Part shown: positions 31,765 through 43,900 of the stretch, in pieces
Layout of the letters: each line of letters opens with the position of its first letter
How positions within the stretch are numbered: the stretch's first letter is position 1
Origin: Scilla litardierei
Taxonomy: Eukaryota > Streptophyta > Magnoliopsida > Asparagales > Asparagaceae
DNA: 64,000 nucleotides
Assembly (NCBI GenBank): GCA_030789695.1
Contig: CM061139.1
Coordinates: forward strand, 9,315,878-9,379,877
Direction: 5' to 3'
Notes under the pieces: generated by a model
Databases searched by the model: none
Seen by the model: the letters and a program-made list of their open reading frames with translations, nothing else
What the model was told of the DNA's origin: nothing
Program-made: the position numbers and the translations under genes

Positions 31765-32896
31765 CTGCGATAACCTCATCCACAGCCTCGCTCTCCACAG
31801 CGGTCATCAGAAAAGCCTGTCTCCTCGGCGGAATAGCCTGCTGAAAAGCCTGCCTCTGTGGAATAAGAGCTGCTCCACGTCCAGCAGGAACAGACGCTCG
31901 CTGCTGCAACGGCTGTGCTGCAACAGGTGCCCTCCGCAGCTGATTCGCATGTCGACAATCCTTCGCGACATGAGAAGCATCACCACAAACCAAACACTGG
32001 CCCAGGAACTTCCTACACTGATCCTTGATGTGGCCAGGCTTGCCGCAGAAATGGAAAGTCTTCTGAATAGGCCCTCCTGGCCTCTTGAACTGAGCTGGCT
32101 GATTAGGCTTGAAACCAGGCCTAACCACCGCCCTGGCCTGCTCCATAGGCCTCTTCCCAGCACCGGAAACATGTCCTCTCCTCTGACTCAGGTTCAGCTC
32201 CTGCCTCCTCGCAGCGACCAGAACCTTCTGATAAGAGTCCAGATCAGAGGAAGACACGAAACTCTGAAGCTCCAAATCAAGTCCTTGCAGGAACCTCTGA
32301 GCCCTCTCATCAGCATCCTGCACCATCTTCGGCGTGAACCGACTCAGCCTAGTGAACTCTTGGTGGTACAGGTCCACCGTCAAGCTCCCTTGCTTCAGAT
32401 CAATGAAGCGCTGTAGCATCTCCTTCCTAGCAGCCTTCGGAAAGAACTCCTCATCAAACCTGGACTTAAAGGTAGTCCAAGCTATCGGCTCCACCAGCAT
32501 CTTCTCTTCCGCATCCCACCAGTTCCGAGCATTATCCTTGAGTTGCCTCTTCGCCAAATCAACCCATCCAGCCGGGGTGATCTTGGCAATCTTCAAATTA
32601 TCCTCTATGTTCCGAATCCACTCATCGGCAGCCAGAGGACCCTCAGACCCATCAAAATATGCGGGACCCAGCTCCCGAAATTGCTTCGCTCTCGGCTCGG
32701 AGCGAGGGGCATCCAGAAGTGCCCGGACAGCTCGAGCAAGTGGAGCATTCTGAACTTGCAGGAGCACGCCCTGCTGCACTTGCATCATCTGAAGCATCAT
32801 CCGCATCATCTCTCCATTGGTGGGTTCCCGCTCAGGCTCCTCGTCATGAGGGGGCGCATCACTACCTCCACCACGGGTGAATCGCCTTCCTGCCAT
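31765..32896 (-). CDS. gag: Gypsy-1 gag (exon 1, 377 codons plus one base)
   Basis: Structural protein that would package element RNA. It starts MAGRRFTRGG. The capsid-like gag domain spans about residues 85-230 (ADEWIRNIEDNL, WTTFKSRFDEEFFP, FIDLKQGSLTVDLYHQEFTRLSRF). Two zinc knuckles follow. The second is complete (CLVCGDASHVAKDC). The first reads FHFCGKPGHIKDQC: its first Cys is Phe here, whereas gypsy-2 has CHFCGKPGH. Reading on without splicing gives a 390-aa gag ending SCYFPSWF. No internal stop. Confidence 0.9.
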
Positions 32897-33041
32897 CTAA
32901 TGACACAGAAAACGAAGCAGATTAGACTCATAGCTTATGACTCGGACGTCGAACTTAGTTTATTGGACATTCTAATATTATTATCGTTATTCCGATAAAC
33001 GCAGTTACAGAAGAGGACCTGCATGGGCCACCAACAAAACC

Positions 33042-35428
33042 TGTCACGCCCCGCTTCCCTAAAATGGAGTCGAGACGTGAGAAGGTCCGCACGAGAGTGG
33101 AGCTGTGAAGCTCCAAACCCGATAAGCGTCAATAAAACATAAGCAGGTCCCTGTAACCACAAACGGAACAACAATAATAACACAAGGAGAGACAGAAATA
33201 AAATCTCATATCTCATAATTTCTCCAACATGAAAATTAAGTTCAACATCCAGAAAAGCCACCAGGCTAAAAGAAAGAGTCTAAAGGCCCAGAACAAGGCC
33301 AACAAAAGGAACAACGTAACAAAGTATAGGTGCTCCGCATCGACAATAAAACAGCAGTCTAAACAAAAGGAAAAAAACACAACGAAGACACTAGGACTGG
33401 TCCCCAGTGTCCACGTACTCCTCGCCAAACACAGGCTCGGGCTCGCCGTCAGCAAACACCTCGTCCTCAACAAAGTACTCAGGCTCAGGATCTAACATGT
33501 GTCACCCAAAAGAGTAAAGGGGCACATGTCAGCAAGTCTAAAAGACTTGGGCAAGGAAACTGAAAGTAAGGCAAACTAACAACCTAGCAATTTTAGTATG
33601 CATGACAAGGTAGTTATAACATGAGTGCACAAGAAAGACATGGTGAAAGAATAAGTGCAAGAGAACAATTATCGGGACAAGTCAAGAGTAGCCAAGCTAC
33701 TAACAATCTCAATCTTTTCACTAGTCACGTTTCAAGTTGTTTGTAGATGTTTACGCTTTACAGCTGAATGGTTTGGCATCCACGCTGATTGGCCGCGTAA
33801 CACTACCCCAGAACCCAGAGTTTACGCCTTACCACTGCAGTTGCTGATCGGACAGACTCCCAGTTGATTGGCCACTTAACTCTTACCCCCAATACCCACA
33901 AGTAAACGAGCTAGGGTCCCTGCACACGAGCTCAGTAAATGAGCCAGGGTTGCCCCGCACAGGAGCTCGCATTCTAGTTCACGACTCATAAGCATTTGGC
34001 GTTGGGGTGCATCTAGCCGGAAACAAGTAGTTCGGGCATTGGCTATCAACCAACACATGGCCCGCTTCTGGAACACGAGCCAGGAAACACAAGTATTGTA
34101 GCGAAGCTACGCAATCACGGAAACACTTAAAGAGTGCAATGACATGACAATTAATTTGCGTACCGTTAATGGAAATTAAACATGACATGGTAATTGTGCA
34201 ACATGATAAATGTCGGATCTAGCTACGTTGTCAAGCTAGTTCCTAAATTTGTGCCTAGGCGAGTATCATTTTGTCGCCTAGTCTCTTTTACGCCTACAAC
34301 AAGCAAATGGCCTAAAACATGGCCTAAACCCTAAGTGGCAAGTTTCACTTGCCTAGCACCGAGGATGACGATCAATGAGGGTTCGTCCCACGGACGCTAA
34401 TCTACGGGGAAGTCGTTGTTATGGAGAAATAATCATCAAATCAACATTAATTTCATTAGGGTTTCATAAGAACACAAATGGGTTATGCTAAAACTAAAGA
34501 ATCGAGTATTACCGTGAAGAAGCGGAGGAACGATGCCGAGCAACCACGACAACGGAAGAAACGCTCCGAGGAACCTAGGGTTCAGATCTGGAAAGGATGG
34601 GGAAAATCTGGAGAAATGGGTTTTGATGTGGATTTTGGGGATTTGATGAAGATTTGAGGAAGATGAGAGGTAGAATGTGTTAAGTGAGGGTTTGGATGAT
34701 GGAGGATGAGCTTGGGATGAGGGAATAAGGGTTTGAGGTAGTAGGGGGCTCAATGGGGGAGAAACTAGGGTTTTAGGTCATGAGGAAGAAGAAGAAAACA
34801 TTTGGAGGGGTATTTATAGAGTTTGGTGGCGGCTAGGGCAAAACTAGGGTTTCCTGTACTGTTTAGTCGGTCAAAGAGCAACCACTGACCGACTAGTTTG
34901 GCATCTAGTCGGTCGATGAACGTTCTTAGACCGACTAAGAAGGAACAGTAACTGGTACCAAAAATAGTTAATGAGTTAGTCGGTTAAAGAAGCATTGCCG
35001 ACCGACTAGTTTGCAACCTAGTCGGTCAACCAACGGTCTTAGACCGACTAACGATAAACAGTAACTCCTGAGAAATTTAGAAAGCCAACTAGTCGGTTCA
35101 AGAAGGTTTTCAGACCGACTGGATCGTCATCTAGTTGGTCGGTGCCCCTTCTTACACCGGCTAATGAGCACCAAAAGTTCCGAAATGGAGCGCTAAGCTC
35201 CGGGATCGATTCCTAAGACTCCTAGGCTTGATCTAACAATAAGATATGACCGATATGAAGCCCGTCACGAATGACTTACTCCAAAATCGACGATTCTAAG
35301 GAAGAAGCTAGAAAATACGACGAAACGATCGAAAATGAAAGCTACGGAGACGAAAACCACGCATAAGGAGAAAATTCACCAAACCATATAATATAATATA
35401 ATAAATCCAGATACATGAAAACCAGTCG

Positions 35429-35433
<5 letters not shown>
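33042..35433 (-). repeat. 5' LTR of gypsy-1
   Basis: 2,392 bp, same ends as the 3' LTR. Palindrome array at 34,864-35,163 and TATA-like box at 34,811-34,820 (minus TCTATAAATA). The bases following it (GGTTTTGTTGGTGGCCCA on minus) are shared in style with gypsy-2, but I cannot match them to a tRNA. Confidence 0.92.
34864..35163 (-). repeat. CTAGTCGGTC/GACCGACTAG inverted-repeat array (5' LTR)
   Basis: Same architecture as at 27,642-27,942, with point differences (for example CTAGTTGGTC near 35,131). Confidence 0.87.

Positions 35434-35474
<41 letters not shown>
35434..35474. repeat. (GA)n microsatellite, right half
   Basis: About 20 GA units. Together with 25,749-25,816 it forms the tract into which gypsy-1 inserted. 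Confidence 0.93.
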
Positions 35475-35477
<3 letters not shown>

Positions 35478-36112
35478 CCGATCGTGTAACTCGGTCGGCT
35501 CGCAAAGGGGTGGTCCCTCCAATCATATAACTGAGCGGCTCGCAAGGATAGAGTCATCTTCGACCGCATAGTATGGTTGGCTAGGGGGAGGGAAGTTTTC
35601 CCCCGATCGTGTAGCTCGGTCGGCCTGCGAAGGGGTGGCCCCTTCGATCGTGTAGCCGAGCAGTCCAAGAGGGTAGAGTCATATCTGATCGCATAGCTTG
35701 GTTGGCTAGAGAAGGATGGAAGTTTGCCCCCGATCGTGTAGCTCGGTCGGCCTACAAAAGGGTGGCCCCTCTGATCGTGTAGCCGAGCATCCTACGAGGT
35801 TAGAGTCATCTCCGACCACGTAGCTTGGTTGTCTAGGGACGGAGGAATGTTTTCCCTCGATCGTGTAGCTCAATCAGCCTGCAAAGAGGTGGCCCCTTCG
35901 ATCATGTATCCGAGCGACCCGCGAGGGTAGATTCATCTCCGACCGCGTAACTTGGTTGGCTAGGGAAGGAGGGAAGTTTGCCTCCGACATGTAGCTCGGT
36001 CGGCCCACGAAGGGGTGGCCCCTTTGATCATGTAGCCGAATGTCCTGCGAGGGTAGAGTCATCTCCGACAGCGTAGCTTTGCTCAGGAAGGCGGTAATGT
36101 CACCTGTGATCA
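35475..36112. repeat. 127-bp minisatellite, about five units
   Basis: Successive GATCGTGTAG-like starts fall at 35,480, 35,605, 35,732, 35,859 and 35,986, giving a period of 125-127 bp. Each unit contains CTCGGTCGGCC, GGGGTGGCCCC, AGGGTAGAGTCAT and CTTGGTTGGCTAGGG. Part of the same array is at 12,741-12,797 and 25,658-25,748. Confidence 0.92.
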
Positions 36113-36326
36113 AGTGGGAAATTGATGCGACTTAAGGAGAATCAAATGTCTTCTGCCATAACATATGCTTCCTATACACACTCAATCTGACTGAAACATA
36201 ATTTAATTGATTCGCAAGGAAATCCAAACAAAGGAAAAAAGAGCGTATATGCTTTTAATTTGATAATAAAGGGAGACATCATCTCCTGCTTCCTGCCTGT
36301 CCTGACTACGACATTCTGGAGATGGC
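36113..36326. other. Spacer between minisatellite and Tat-like gag
   Basis: No gene or motif recognised. Confidence 0.5.
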
Positions 36327-37290
36327 TTAGGGGATGACTTTTGTCATGTGGGAGTTAATCATTGGCCCCTTATCTTTCGGCCTTGAGGTTCCTTTCTTCG
36401 TCGATGTGTCGTCGATGAAACTCCTCAGATGGCCCCGCTTGACTAGAGCCTCAATGTCCTTCTTTAAAGTGAGGCAGTCATCCGTGTCGTGACTGTCCTC
36501 TTTGTGGTACATGTAAAACTTCAAGTCATATCTCTTCTCGTACTCGCTCTTGTGCTTCAGCGGAGGACAATCAAAGAATCTTTCACCCTTTGCGTAAGCG
36601 AGGACCTCGGCTCTGCTCCCGTTCAGTTTAGTGAAAGTCATGTCCCTCAGGGGTAAGCGGCCTCGATGGATCATGTCACGTAGCCTCTGGTCCCTAGGGT
36701 CTCAGCATGGGTTCTTGTCGCGTGGGTGGGCCTCTCGCCTTTCCTCCCCAGGGTGCTTGAGGGAACTCTTCTTTTTGGTGGCAAGTACTTCTTCAGTTGT
36801 CATGAAGCACTCCGCCCTTACGAGCAAGTGTTCAAGGTTGCTTGGGGGGAACTGATAGAGGGATTTCAGCAAGTCTTCGTTACGGAGGCATCGGATGAGA
36901 GCAGCGATAACCATGTCATAGGAGGCACCCTCGACATGTCGCCATTCGCTATTAAAACGCCTGTGGTTGTCCTGCAGCGGTTCCCTCTCCCCTTGCTCGA
37001 GGGAAAATAGGTGGGCCAACTTCTTCTTCTGGAGTTCCCCAGCTATGAACTTCCTGTAAAAGAGTTGCGTCAATTTATCAAAAAACCTGATGCTTCAGTC
37101 GGGCAGCCCATTGTACCATTCATCTACGGCCTTGGTTAGAGTAGTGTGGAAGGCCCAAAATAAGTATGGTTCGTCAGTTTCGTGTAGCTCCATCACACTT
37201 TAATACCTACGGATGTGCTCTCCTGGATCACCCGTGCCGTCGTATAGTCTCAGGGACATGATCTTGAATTTGGCTAGTCGGGGGCGGAGG
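36327..37290 (-). pseudogene. gag: Tat-like gag, decayed
   Basis: Read downward from 37,290 the product runs PRLAKFKIMSLRLYDGTGDP, GEHIRRY, a stop, SVMELHETDEPYLFWAFHTTL, EWYNGLPD, a stop, then SIRFFDKLTQLFYRKF and EPLQDNHRRFNSEW. This is the retrotransposon gag domain as found in Tat-lineage elements. A third stop near 36,702 separates AHPRDKNPC from DPRDQRLRDMIHRGR. The last part (LKFYMYHKEDSHDTDDCLTL, KKDIEALVKRGHLRSFI) is the usual region after the gag domain. At least three nonsense codons make it non-functional. Confidence 0.83.
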
Positions 37291-38024
37291 TAATGTTCTC
37301 CTTCAGAGGAGTCTTCCTGCTAGGAGTTGAGGTGACTAGAGATTGTTCTACCTCCGGACAGTGGACCCGTTGGTACGTTGAGACATTGGAAGACCTGACA
37401 GGGCTTCCCCTCATGGGATAGGGAGAACCCTGATGAAGCAGGCTCCTCTCGTGTTGTTGCCCAGTGGCAGGTCGTGCAGAAGTGTGATTATTGGCTTGGG
37501 CCTCTCGATTGTTTCCTGTTGCATACCGCTGTGAGTGACCTACCCATTGTAAGAGGGCCCATGTCATAGTGGGTGCACTGACGAGTGAAGGTTGTTGCCT
37601 TCCCTCCGATTCCCATGGCCATCGTCGTAGTGGCCATCTTCAATCCCTCGCTGGGAGGCAGGAACAACAATGGGCAGTGGGTCCCATTCTGGGTCGAGTC
37701 CCCACCTCTCTGGCATGGAGTGTCCCCCATAGGGGATGATGTTGGAATGGGGGTGGCTGCATCGCAACCTCATGTATCGGCTATTGAGTGATCTGCTGAA
37801 TGGACATGGTCAATGCTGTAAGGCTGGCATTGATCGACCTGGTGAATACATCAAAGTGTTCCTGGGAGACCAAATGAACACTTGGTACCTCCGTAGTAGA
37901 ACCACCCTCGTCTGGGACGTCCTCATTCAGGACGATGATTTGTTCATCATTGGTGGTCCAGTCGATATGGCTTCGCGATTACCTTGGGATGTGGACTGAT
38001 TTTGAGGTGAGAAATTACCTGTTT
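37291..38024 (-). other. Tat-like leader and gag N-terminal debris
   Basis: Open stretches of up to about 95 codons are present, but I cannot join them into a recognisable gag start. Some (for example 37,274-37,567 on minus) may be decayed gag N-terminus. Confidence 0.45.
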
Positions 38025-38042
38025 CCCACTGATGGTGCCAAC
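38025..38042 (-). promoter_or_regulatory. Tat-type primer binding site, degraded
   Basis: Minus strand TTGGCACCATCAGTGGGA directly after the LTR. It resembles the Tat consensus TTGGCGCCGTCTGTGGGA with G-to-A changes at the CpG sites. Confidence 0.75.
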
Positions 38043-38827
38043 TGTTGACGGTGAAGTTCCGGCCAACAATAGAATGGCTAACTTAGATGCCTAGAGTCAA
38101 TGCTGGTCCTCGTCAGCTGGGGTGATCAGACTCTCCTGCTGGGTAGCTTGGGTCTGTAAGGTTGCGGCCGAGCTACTTGGAAGAAGTTTGACCTAGTTCA
38201 GAGGAGCTCCGAACTAATCGAGGATCACCTGCCAAGCTATCTGCACCACAAGTAACCGTCAGGGGGCCAGATTTGGGTCCGACCCAAATCCCATCCGATG
38301 CTTAAGTTAGAAGGCAACTTAAGAGTGGCTCGGGGCAGCAGGATCGATCTAGAGGGAGACCGTCCGTTGGGTTGGCCTGCCGAGTCTGGGAGGGAGAAAT
38401 ATATGGTGTAAAGTAAAGGGCAAGTGTTATCAGCGTACGTAGCCCTTAGTAGCTCTGTCGACCTCCTCTGTTCCTCCGAGATTTGGTCCTTTTATAGGTG
38501 CAACACCTTATCGATATATAACCGATTATCCAAACCTGGCACGTGTGTTCCTGCATCTCAGGCGTAGTGCACGAGTGATTACTATCCCATTATTGGGACC
38601 ATTTTCCCACTCCCTCTCAAAGTCGTAGGGGCTTAATGGGCATGCGGCTAACTACCTTTGACCAGGCACACAACCAAATATTAACGTGGGCCCGATGGGC
38701 CGCTCGGGTTTCCTCGGTAGGCTTAGCCCATGTAGGCGTTAATAGTCATATACATGGAAGCCGGTCCGTTGACATTAACTAGAGCCAGCCCAGTGACTTT
38801 AATAGAAGCTAGCCCAATGATGTAACA
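38043..38827 (-). repeat. 5' LTR of the Tat-like element
   Basis: 785 bp, minus strand TGTTACATCA...CCGTCAACA. A TATA-like CTATAAAAGG sits near 38,495 (minus). The LTR at 51,656-52,295 begins TGTTACACCA and ends CCGTCAACA, so the two are related but not the same family. Confidence 0.75.
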
Positions 38828-41800
38828 GAAACTATGATTAAATTCTCTATACAACTAAGATTAGATTTTTTTAAATGGATACGGATAACCAGTAATTAGC
38901 TAAAAATATTATATCCATAACTCATTTGTACTAGATTAACTTCATTTTTGATCAGATATCTATTTCATAAAAAAGGAGAGAGGCTGTCTCATGTGGCACC
39001 CTTTGTCCCCATGTAGCAATAAAGGAGTGGTGCCACTTGGGATCCCTCCAAAAGCCACCAAAAAAGCCCTCAAAAACCATTCGCCCTCAAATGTCACCCA
39101 AAAACAAACTCAGCATCGTACCCTCTCAATCAAAAAAACTTCAAAAACACTCTTTCCAGGTGAAATGGTTTGGGTCCTGCGTCCTAATTTTGTGGGGGGT
39201 TTTTTTGGATGCCCGTGCACTTTGTGCAAGTGTTATTTTTAGTCTATGTAATGGTTCTAGTGCCACGTACGTAGGGCATGTATATTTTTGTATATTGGTG
39301 TAGTGTATTGTGTGTATATACATGGGTAGTGATATGTATTATGCAGTGTGTATAGTGTATTAAGTAGTGTGTAAAGTGATTGTACTATATTGGAGTGTTA
39401 TTTGATTGATTATGATTGTGCTTATGTATTAGTATTGAGTTAGTGTGTTTATAAGACATGTAGTACTATATGATTGTGGATTATGATTGTATATGTATGG
39501 TACAACATTAGTTAATAATGACAGTTTATATGGCAGTGCATTGTGTATTAGTAATAATGTGTTATTTGTAGTAGTATTTGTATTATTATTATCATTGTTC
39601 TTATTCTAATTATTAATGCTATTATTATTAAGTGGGTGATTAGTGCTAAAGGCATTGTTGTAACTACTTGATTGTGTATAGTATTATTGCTATTATTTTT
39701 ATTATGTTTTGAGTAGTGATTATTGTTTTTATTAATATTATTGTTCATTATTATTACGGCTCATATCATGGATGCTCCTTATTAGTGATAGCATTATTGT
39801 ATTTAAGTTGTAGTTTGTGTGTATGGTAGATGGGTGTATGTAGAGTGGTGGGTATTTAGTAATTATAGTGGTATGTGTGTAGAATGAGAGGGGGTGTATT
39901 AGAAAATGGGTTAGTGTAGGGGGGACTTAGTGTGAAAAGGGTTAGGAGTAGTGGCAGTTTTGTAATTTAGAGAGGGACGTGTGTAAAGAAAAGGTGCGTG
40001 CATAAAGGAATGGCAAACTTGTAAATAGTTAGAAGTGGGGGGGGGGGTATGGTGATGGTATTTTGGTCATTTTAGGTTGTACATCGTTTATGGGATAAGA
40101 TAAGGATGGTGTAGAAAGATCTTGAGAAAAATCTTATTCTTCTTATCTTTTCTTTCTCTTTTCTTTTCTTTCTTACCTCCATTCCTTTCATATCATGGCT
40201 GAACCTCCACATGTGTATTCATGGTGGCTAAACACCCAAAGGGCTACTCCACCCTCACTCTGCATCCTCTAGTATCATCCCCTTCTTCATTTGGGTGCAT
40301 GTGGGTTGATTAGAGCTTTGAAGGAGAAGTTTTTAAGGGAAATATGGAGCTTTTTGGAGTTGAAGTTGGAGGAGATCTTGGATAAAGCCAAGCTAGGATT
40401 TTTAAGGGAAATGAGATCTTTTTATGAGGTAGGAATCCTACTCCACCTAGTTTGTGATTTGTATGCCTTGATTTAAGTAAAAAGGGTTGCATTTTTAAAG
40501 ACATGCATTCAAGTTGGCTCCTTTCTTGCATAAATGTGTTTCAATTGCTCTTTTTATTGTACTAATATGAAAAAGGTGAAAACTTCATGATTTTATGAGA
40601 TTGCCTTACAAATGCTAAGATAAAGTTGCAAACTTTCATTGTTTAATTTGCTAACGAAGCTAACTTGTGTATATTCCACCTTTGCACTTAAAAAAGTTGT
40701 CTCCTTTTTTGCTTGTGTTTAAATAAAGATGCCATTTTTATGCAAATTGCCATCCTTTATGGTAGTTATGCACAAGTCACTATCTTTTATGGGAATTAGA
40801 GTTTGTTAAACAAAGTTGCATGCAAGTTGTTCTCTTTTATGTGAAGTTATGTCCACGTTAATGTCTTTATGCAATTTGGTTCATTTAATTTGGTTCATTT
40901 TCCCCTAATGTGTACATTTTGGCCTAGGGCATGCTTAAGCCTTTGTGATGCTATAGTGATGGGGTGTGTCTCTTTATTATGTAGGCATGTTCAAGGTTGA
41001 GTTCCTTATTCATCTTGTTATGGATATGTGCTCGAGTGTGGAATTGGCATTTTAAGACTTGGGAAAAGCATGTACAAAATCCTCCCCCTTATTTCGGCCA
41101 TGGGCGTTCATGTACCTTTGTGATGTTTAAATGAAAGAAAGAAAGCAAGGGGAAAGGAAATGATGTGAGATAAAGTCCTCCCTTTTATTATTTATTCTTT
41201 CATGTTTGAATAAAGTCCTCATTTTAGTAGAGTCATAATCCTTACTAAAGTTCTTATTTTTAACTATAACTTTCCATTTTTAATAAAGATGGTTCTATTT
41301 CAAAAGTGCTAGAGTTTTACCTTTTATGTTAAACTTCACATTTTAATGGAAAACTACCATTTGTTAGAGTCATCTTAAAATTCCATGTTTAAGTTAAAGC
41401 TTGCATCCCCTTAATGCTTTTCCATTAATCTCATTAAAGCTAATACTTTTCTTAAAGACCCTCCATGAAACCCCCAAAAGCTAGCATCCTTCTTAAGGAC
41501 TTTAATTAGATTCTCAAGGTTTGCATCTTCCTAATAATCTTTCATTTGTTTTAAGGTTTCATTGAAGATGTCTTTTGCCATAAATTAATATAATGACCTT
41601 TTAGAGGCTTGCACTTCCCTTAAGCTCTCAAGTAAAATTTTAAATATGTTTTCTTAAGATTCTTTAAAGAGTTTTATTAAAGCTTGTATTTTTATTAAGC
41701 CCTTTAAGAAGATTTTTAAAGGCTTGCATTTTGGAATGGCCATCTTGTACAACTTTTTGACCTTGGTAAAGTTGATAGGTCGTCATGTTGAAGTTGCCAT

Positions 41801-42376
41801 TCTTGATAAGAAATCATGCTAAGATTGTCATTTGGCCTTGTCCCATAACAGTTTGCCTTTGAATTTCATTTTGGTATGTTGCATTGCTAAAGGTGTCTCT
41901 TTATTATGAAATTATGCACGAAGTTGAAATCTTTAATTATCTTATTATGTGATTTACTTAGGTGATGAAATTGGCCTTTTGTAAGTGGGAAAAATGTGTG
42001 GAATGTCCCTTTGACATTTTGGCCATGTGCCCTTTTATAGACTTGTGTTATTGTGAAAAGAATGAAAGAAAGGAAAGGAAATGGGTGGAAAGATGAACAC
42101 GTGGCTATATGATGTTCTTATTGGAAATGTGAGGCTTTGTTGTGGGTTGGCATGGTGCTTGGTAGTTATTTTATTTTCACCTCTCATGCACATGTTTTCC
42201 TATGTATAGTTAGTTTACTATCTCCTCTAATTGTTTCAATCTGCCTGCTTCCATTTTATGATGTCTTAGTGAAATCGATCAAACCAATTTTAATATAATA
42301 TCTTACATGACGCAATCCCCTCAAAGGGGGTGAGCTGATAAATGGGAATTGGGGGAAAACTGGGTACGAGTAGGGT
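38828..42376 (+). repeat. Old AT-rich repeat DNA, left of the copia insertion
   Basis: No gene recognised. It includes a block at 38,985-39,250 that recurs at 51,313-51,600. Around it are (TG/TA)-rich stretches (39,260-39,760) and a pyrimidine-rich leader-like stretch at 40,140-40,290. The block around 40,300-40,450 (repeated TTTAAGGGAAAT..., then GAGGTAGGAATCC) looks like an LTR leader. I suspect an old gypsy LTR several kb long, continuing at 50,247 after the copia element. Confidence 0.45.
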
Positions 42377-42381
42377 ATGAG

Positions 42382-42931
42382 TGTTGGATGTGGACGACAT
42401 GAATACTCCCATGAGGGGATGTATGAGGGTATACGGACCTCAGATGTCGCGTGCACGAAAGCGTGCACGAAGGGAACCTTTTCTCGTGTGAAAAGGACCA
42501 CTCGATAAGTGGAAAAAGCCACTCGATAAGTGGAAAAAGTCACTTTATAAGTGCATAAAGGCACTTGATAAGTGAATGAAGAAGAGGATAAATGAATGTG
42601 CTAATATAGGCTAATAAGCTTATAATTGGTTATTTCCTACAATAACCACCCCTAAAGCCTATAAATAGGACCCAAGGGTAAGGCATTCATACTACACTTT
42701 CCATGCCATAAGTTTGCATAAGGCATCTTATGTTCTTCTTCTCCCTTCCATTAAAATCCTCTTCTAGTTAGAGATTTAGGCGGTGAAACTCTGCTTCGAT
42801 CCTCCGTGACGAAGTATCGACCGTTGTGGCGAATCCGAGGGCGAAGTTCCGAGATTACGGTGCCGCGTACGCAAGCGTAAGTCTCGACTTTATTATTCGA
42901 TCCTAACGTCCTTGTTTATCAGGATCCAACA
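42382..42931 (+). repeat. 5' LTR of the copia element
   Basis: Contains four CCACTCGATAAGTGG-type imperfect palindromes at 42,498-42,574 and a TATA box TATAAATA at 42,660-42,667. Confidence 0.96.
42498..42574 (+). repeat. CCACTCGATAAGTGG palindrome array in copia U3
   Basis: Four consecutive units of about 21 bp (CACTCGATAAGTG twice, CACTTTATAAGTG, CACTTGATAAGTG) lie about 90 bp upstream of the TATA box. The 3' LTR copy is at 49,806-49,882. Confidence 0.88.
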
Positions 42932-42932
42932 T

Positions 42933-42944
42933 TGGTATTAGAGC
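42933..42944 (+). promoter_or_regulatory. Primer binding site (initiator Met tRNA type)
   Basis: TGGTATTAGAGC starts one base after the LTR, one change from TGGTATCAGAGC. Confidence 0.85.
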
Positions 42945-43439
42945 TATACGGGTTCGCCCCGGTCAAACCGCCGCCACGTCGAACCGATGAATGAGGTGTT
43001 GTCTTTTTCACGAATGGGTATCCTACCATTATGGATATGGTAGGAACGCTTCGTGACGGAGAGAACGCAGCGGTTGTTCTTTTCATGTTAGGGTCTCCTA
43101 CCATTACGGATATATCAGGAACTCTCCGTGACGGGAAGAACCGACCGTTCATATCGTCAAGCTCGCACTCTTCATGGATGCTGAGTCTCCATTCATATGG
43201 AATGTGAACTCTTTTCATGTGGAGTGTGTAGTTTACGAACTTTAAAGTATGTTATTTCTTCATTTTGGCACACGGCCATTAGAGAATAACTACTTTCTCG
43301 ACGAACGGGTGCTTCATCGACGAACAGGTGCTTCATCGACGAATGGGTGCTTCATCGAAGAAGACGACGGTGGTTATTCCCATCGGAGAAGATGACTTTT
43401 GGTGCATGATCACCATGGCCAAATGGGCTATGAAGGCAA

Positions 43440-43900
43440 TGCACCCCCCTCCCCATGCGGAGGGGGTTGGCTACGGCCAATAACCACCACGGCCACCCCT
43501 CCGGCGGGGTGTGCGGCCAACCCCATGCAAGGGGGTGGCCGGCCATGGCCATATGGGCCATGGCCAGCCAAGGCCAAAGGGCCATGGCTAGGCCGGCCAT
43601 GGCCGGCCAGGGCCAGGCCGGCCCTGTCCAGCCAGGGCCAGGGCCAGGGCCAGGAGGCCCTGGCCGGCCTTGGCCAGAGCCAGGGGCCGGCTAGCCCGGC
43701 CCTGGCAGGGGCCAGGGCCGGCGCCCTGGCCTCTACCAGGGCCGGCCGGCCTGACCGGCCCTGGCAGAGGCCAGGGCCTGGCCAGCCCTGGCCAGGGGCC
43801 AGGGCCCTGTCGGCCCTGGCAGAGGCCAGGGTCGGTGCCCTGGCTGGTCCTGGCCGGCCCTTGGCCAGCCTCGGCCAGGGCAGAGGCCCTGGCTAGGGGG
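43440..43900 (+). repeat. GC-rich GGCCAGGGCC array in the copia leader
   Basis: Dense direct and inverted copies of GGCCAGGGCC, GGCCGGCC and GGCCATGGCC, followed by two TTGGTCGACCAA palindromes at about 43,923-43,960. It lies between primer site and gag. The first 560 bases of the window are the same feature in a diverged copy on the other strand. Open frames across it are not believed. Confidence 0.88.

Larger units (their letters stand above)
25823..35433 (-). mobile_element. Gypsy-1: full-length chromovirus-like Ty3/gypsy element (9.6 kb)
   Basis: Minus strand: 5' LTR 33,042-35,433, gag, protease-RT-RNaseH-integrase, polypurine tract and 3' LTR 25,823-28,211. It lies inside a GA tract, so a target duplication (GAGAG-like) cannot be told from the repeat itself. 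The LTRs are nearly identical by eye. Integrase motifs and LTR length fit the Tekay/Del group, but no chromodomain is visible after integrase. I propose two introns. Pol carries two in-frame stops and one single-base insertion. Confidence 0.93.
10081..38827 (-). mobile_element. Tat-like Ty3/gypsy element, decayed and split by two insertions
   Basis: On the minus strand: 5' LTR 38,043-38,827, Tat-type primer site, gag remnant, 127-bp minisatellite and an extra gene on the opposite strand (10.1-12.4 kb). No pol is visible, so it is probably a non-autonomous derivative. Athila-3 and gypsy-1 interrupt it inside the minisatellite; removing them rejoins the repeat units. About 6.3 kb belongs to the element itself. 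Its 3' LTR is not in view, and the left limit is where Athila-2 ends. Linking the left and right parts into one element is an inference from the shared minisatellite. Confidence 0.6.

Noticed and set aside
40291..40476. 61-codon frame MGACGLIRALKEKF... as a possible host gene
   Set aside because: It lies in repeat-like leader sequence, has no recognised domain and its repeats (TTTAAGGGAAAT) suggest an old LTR.
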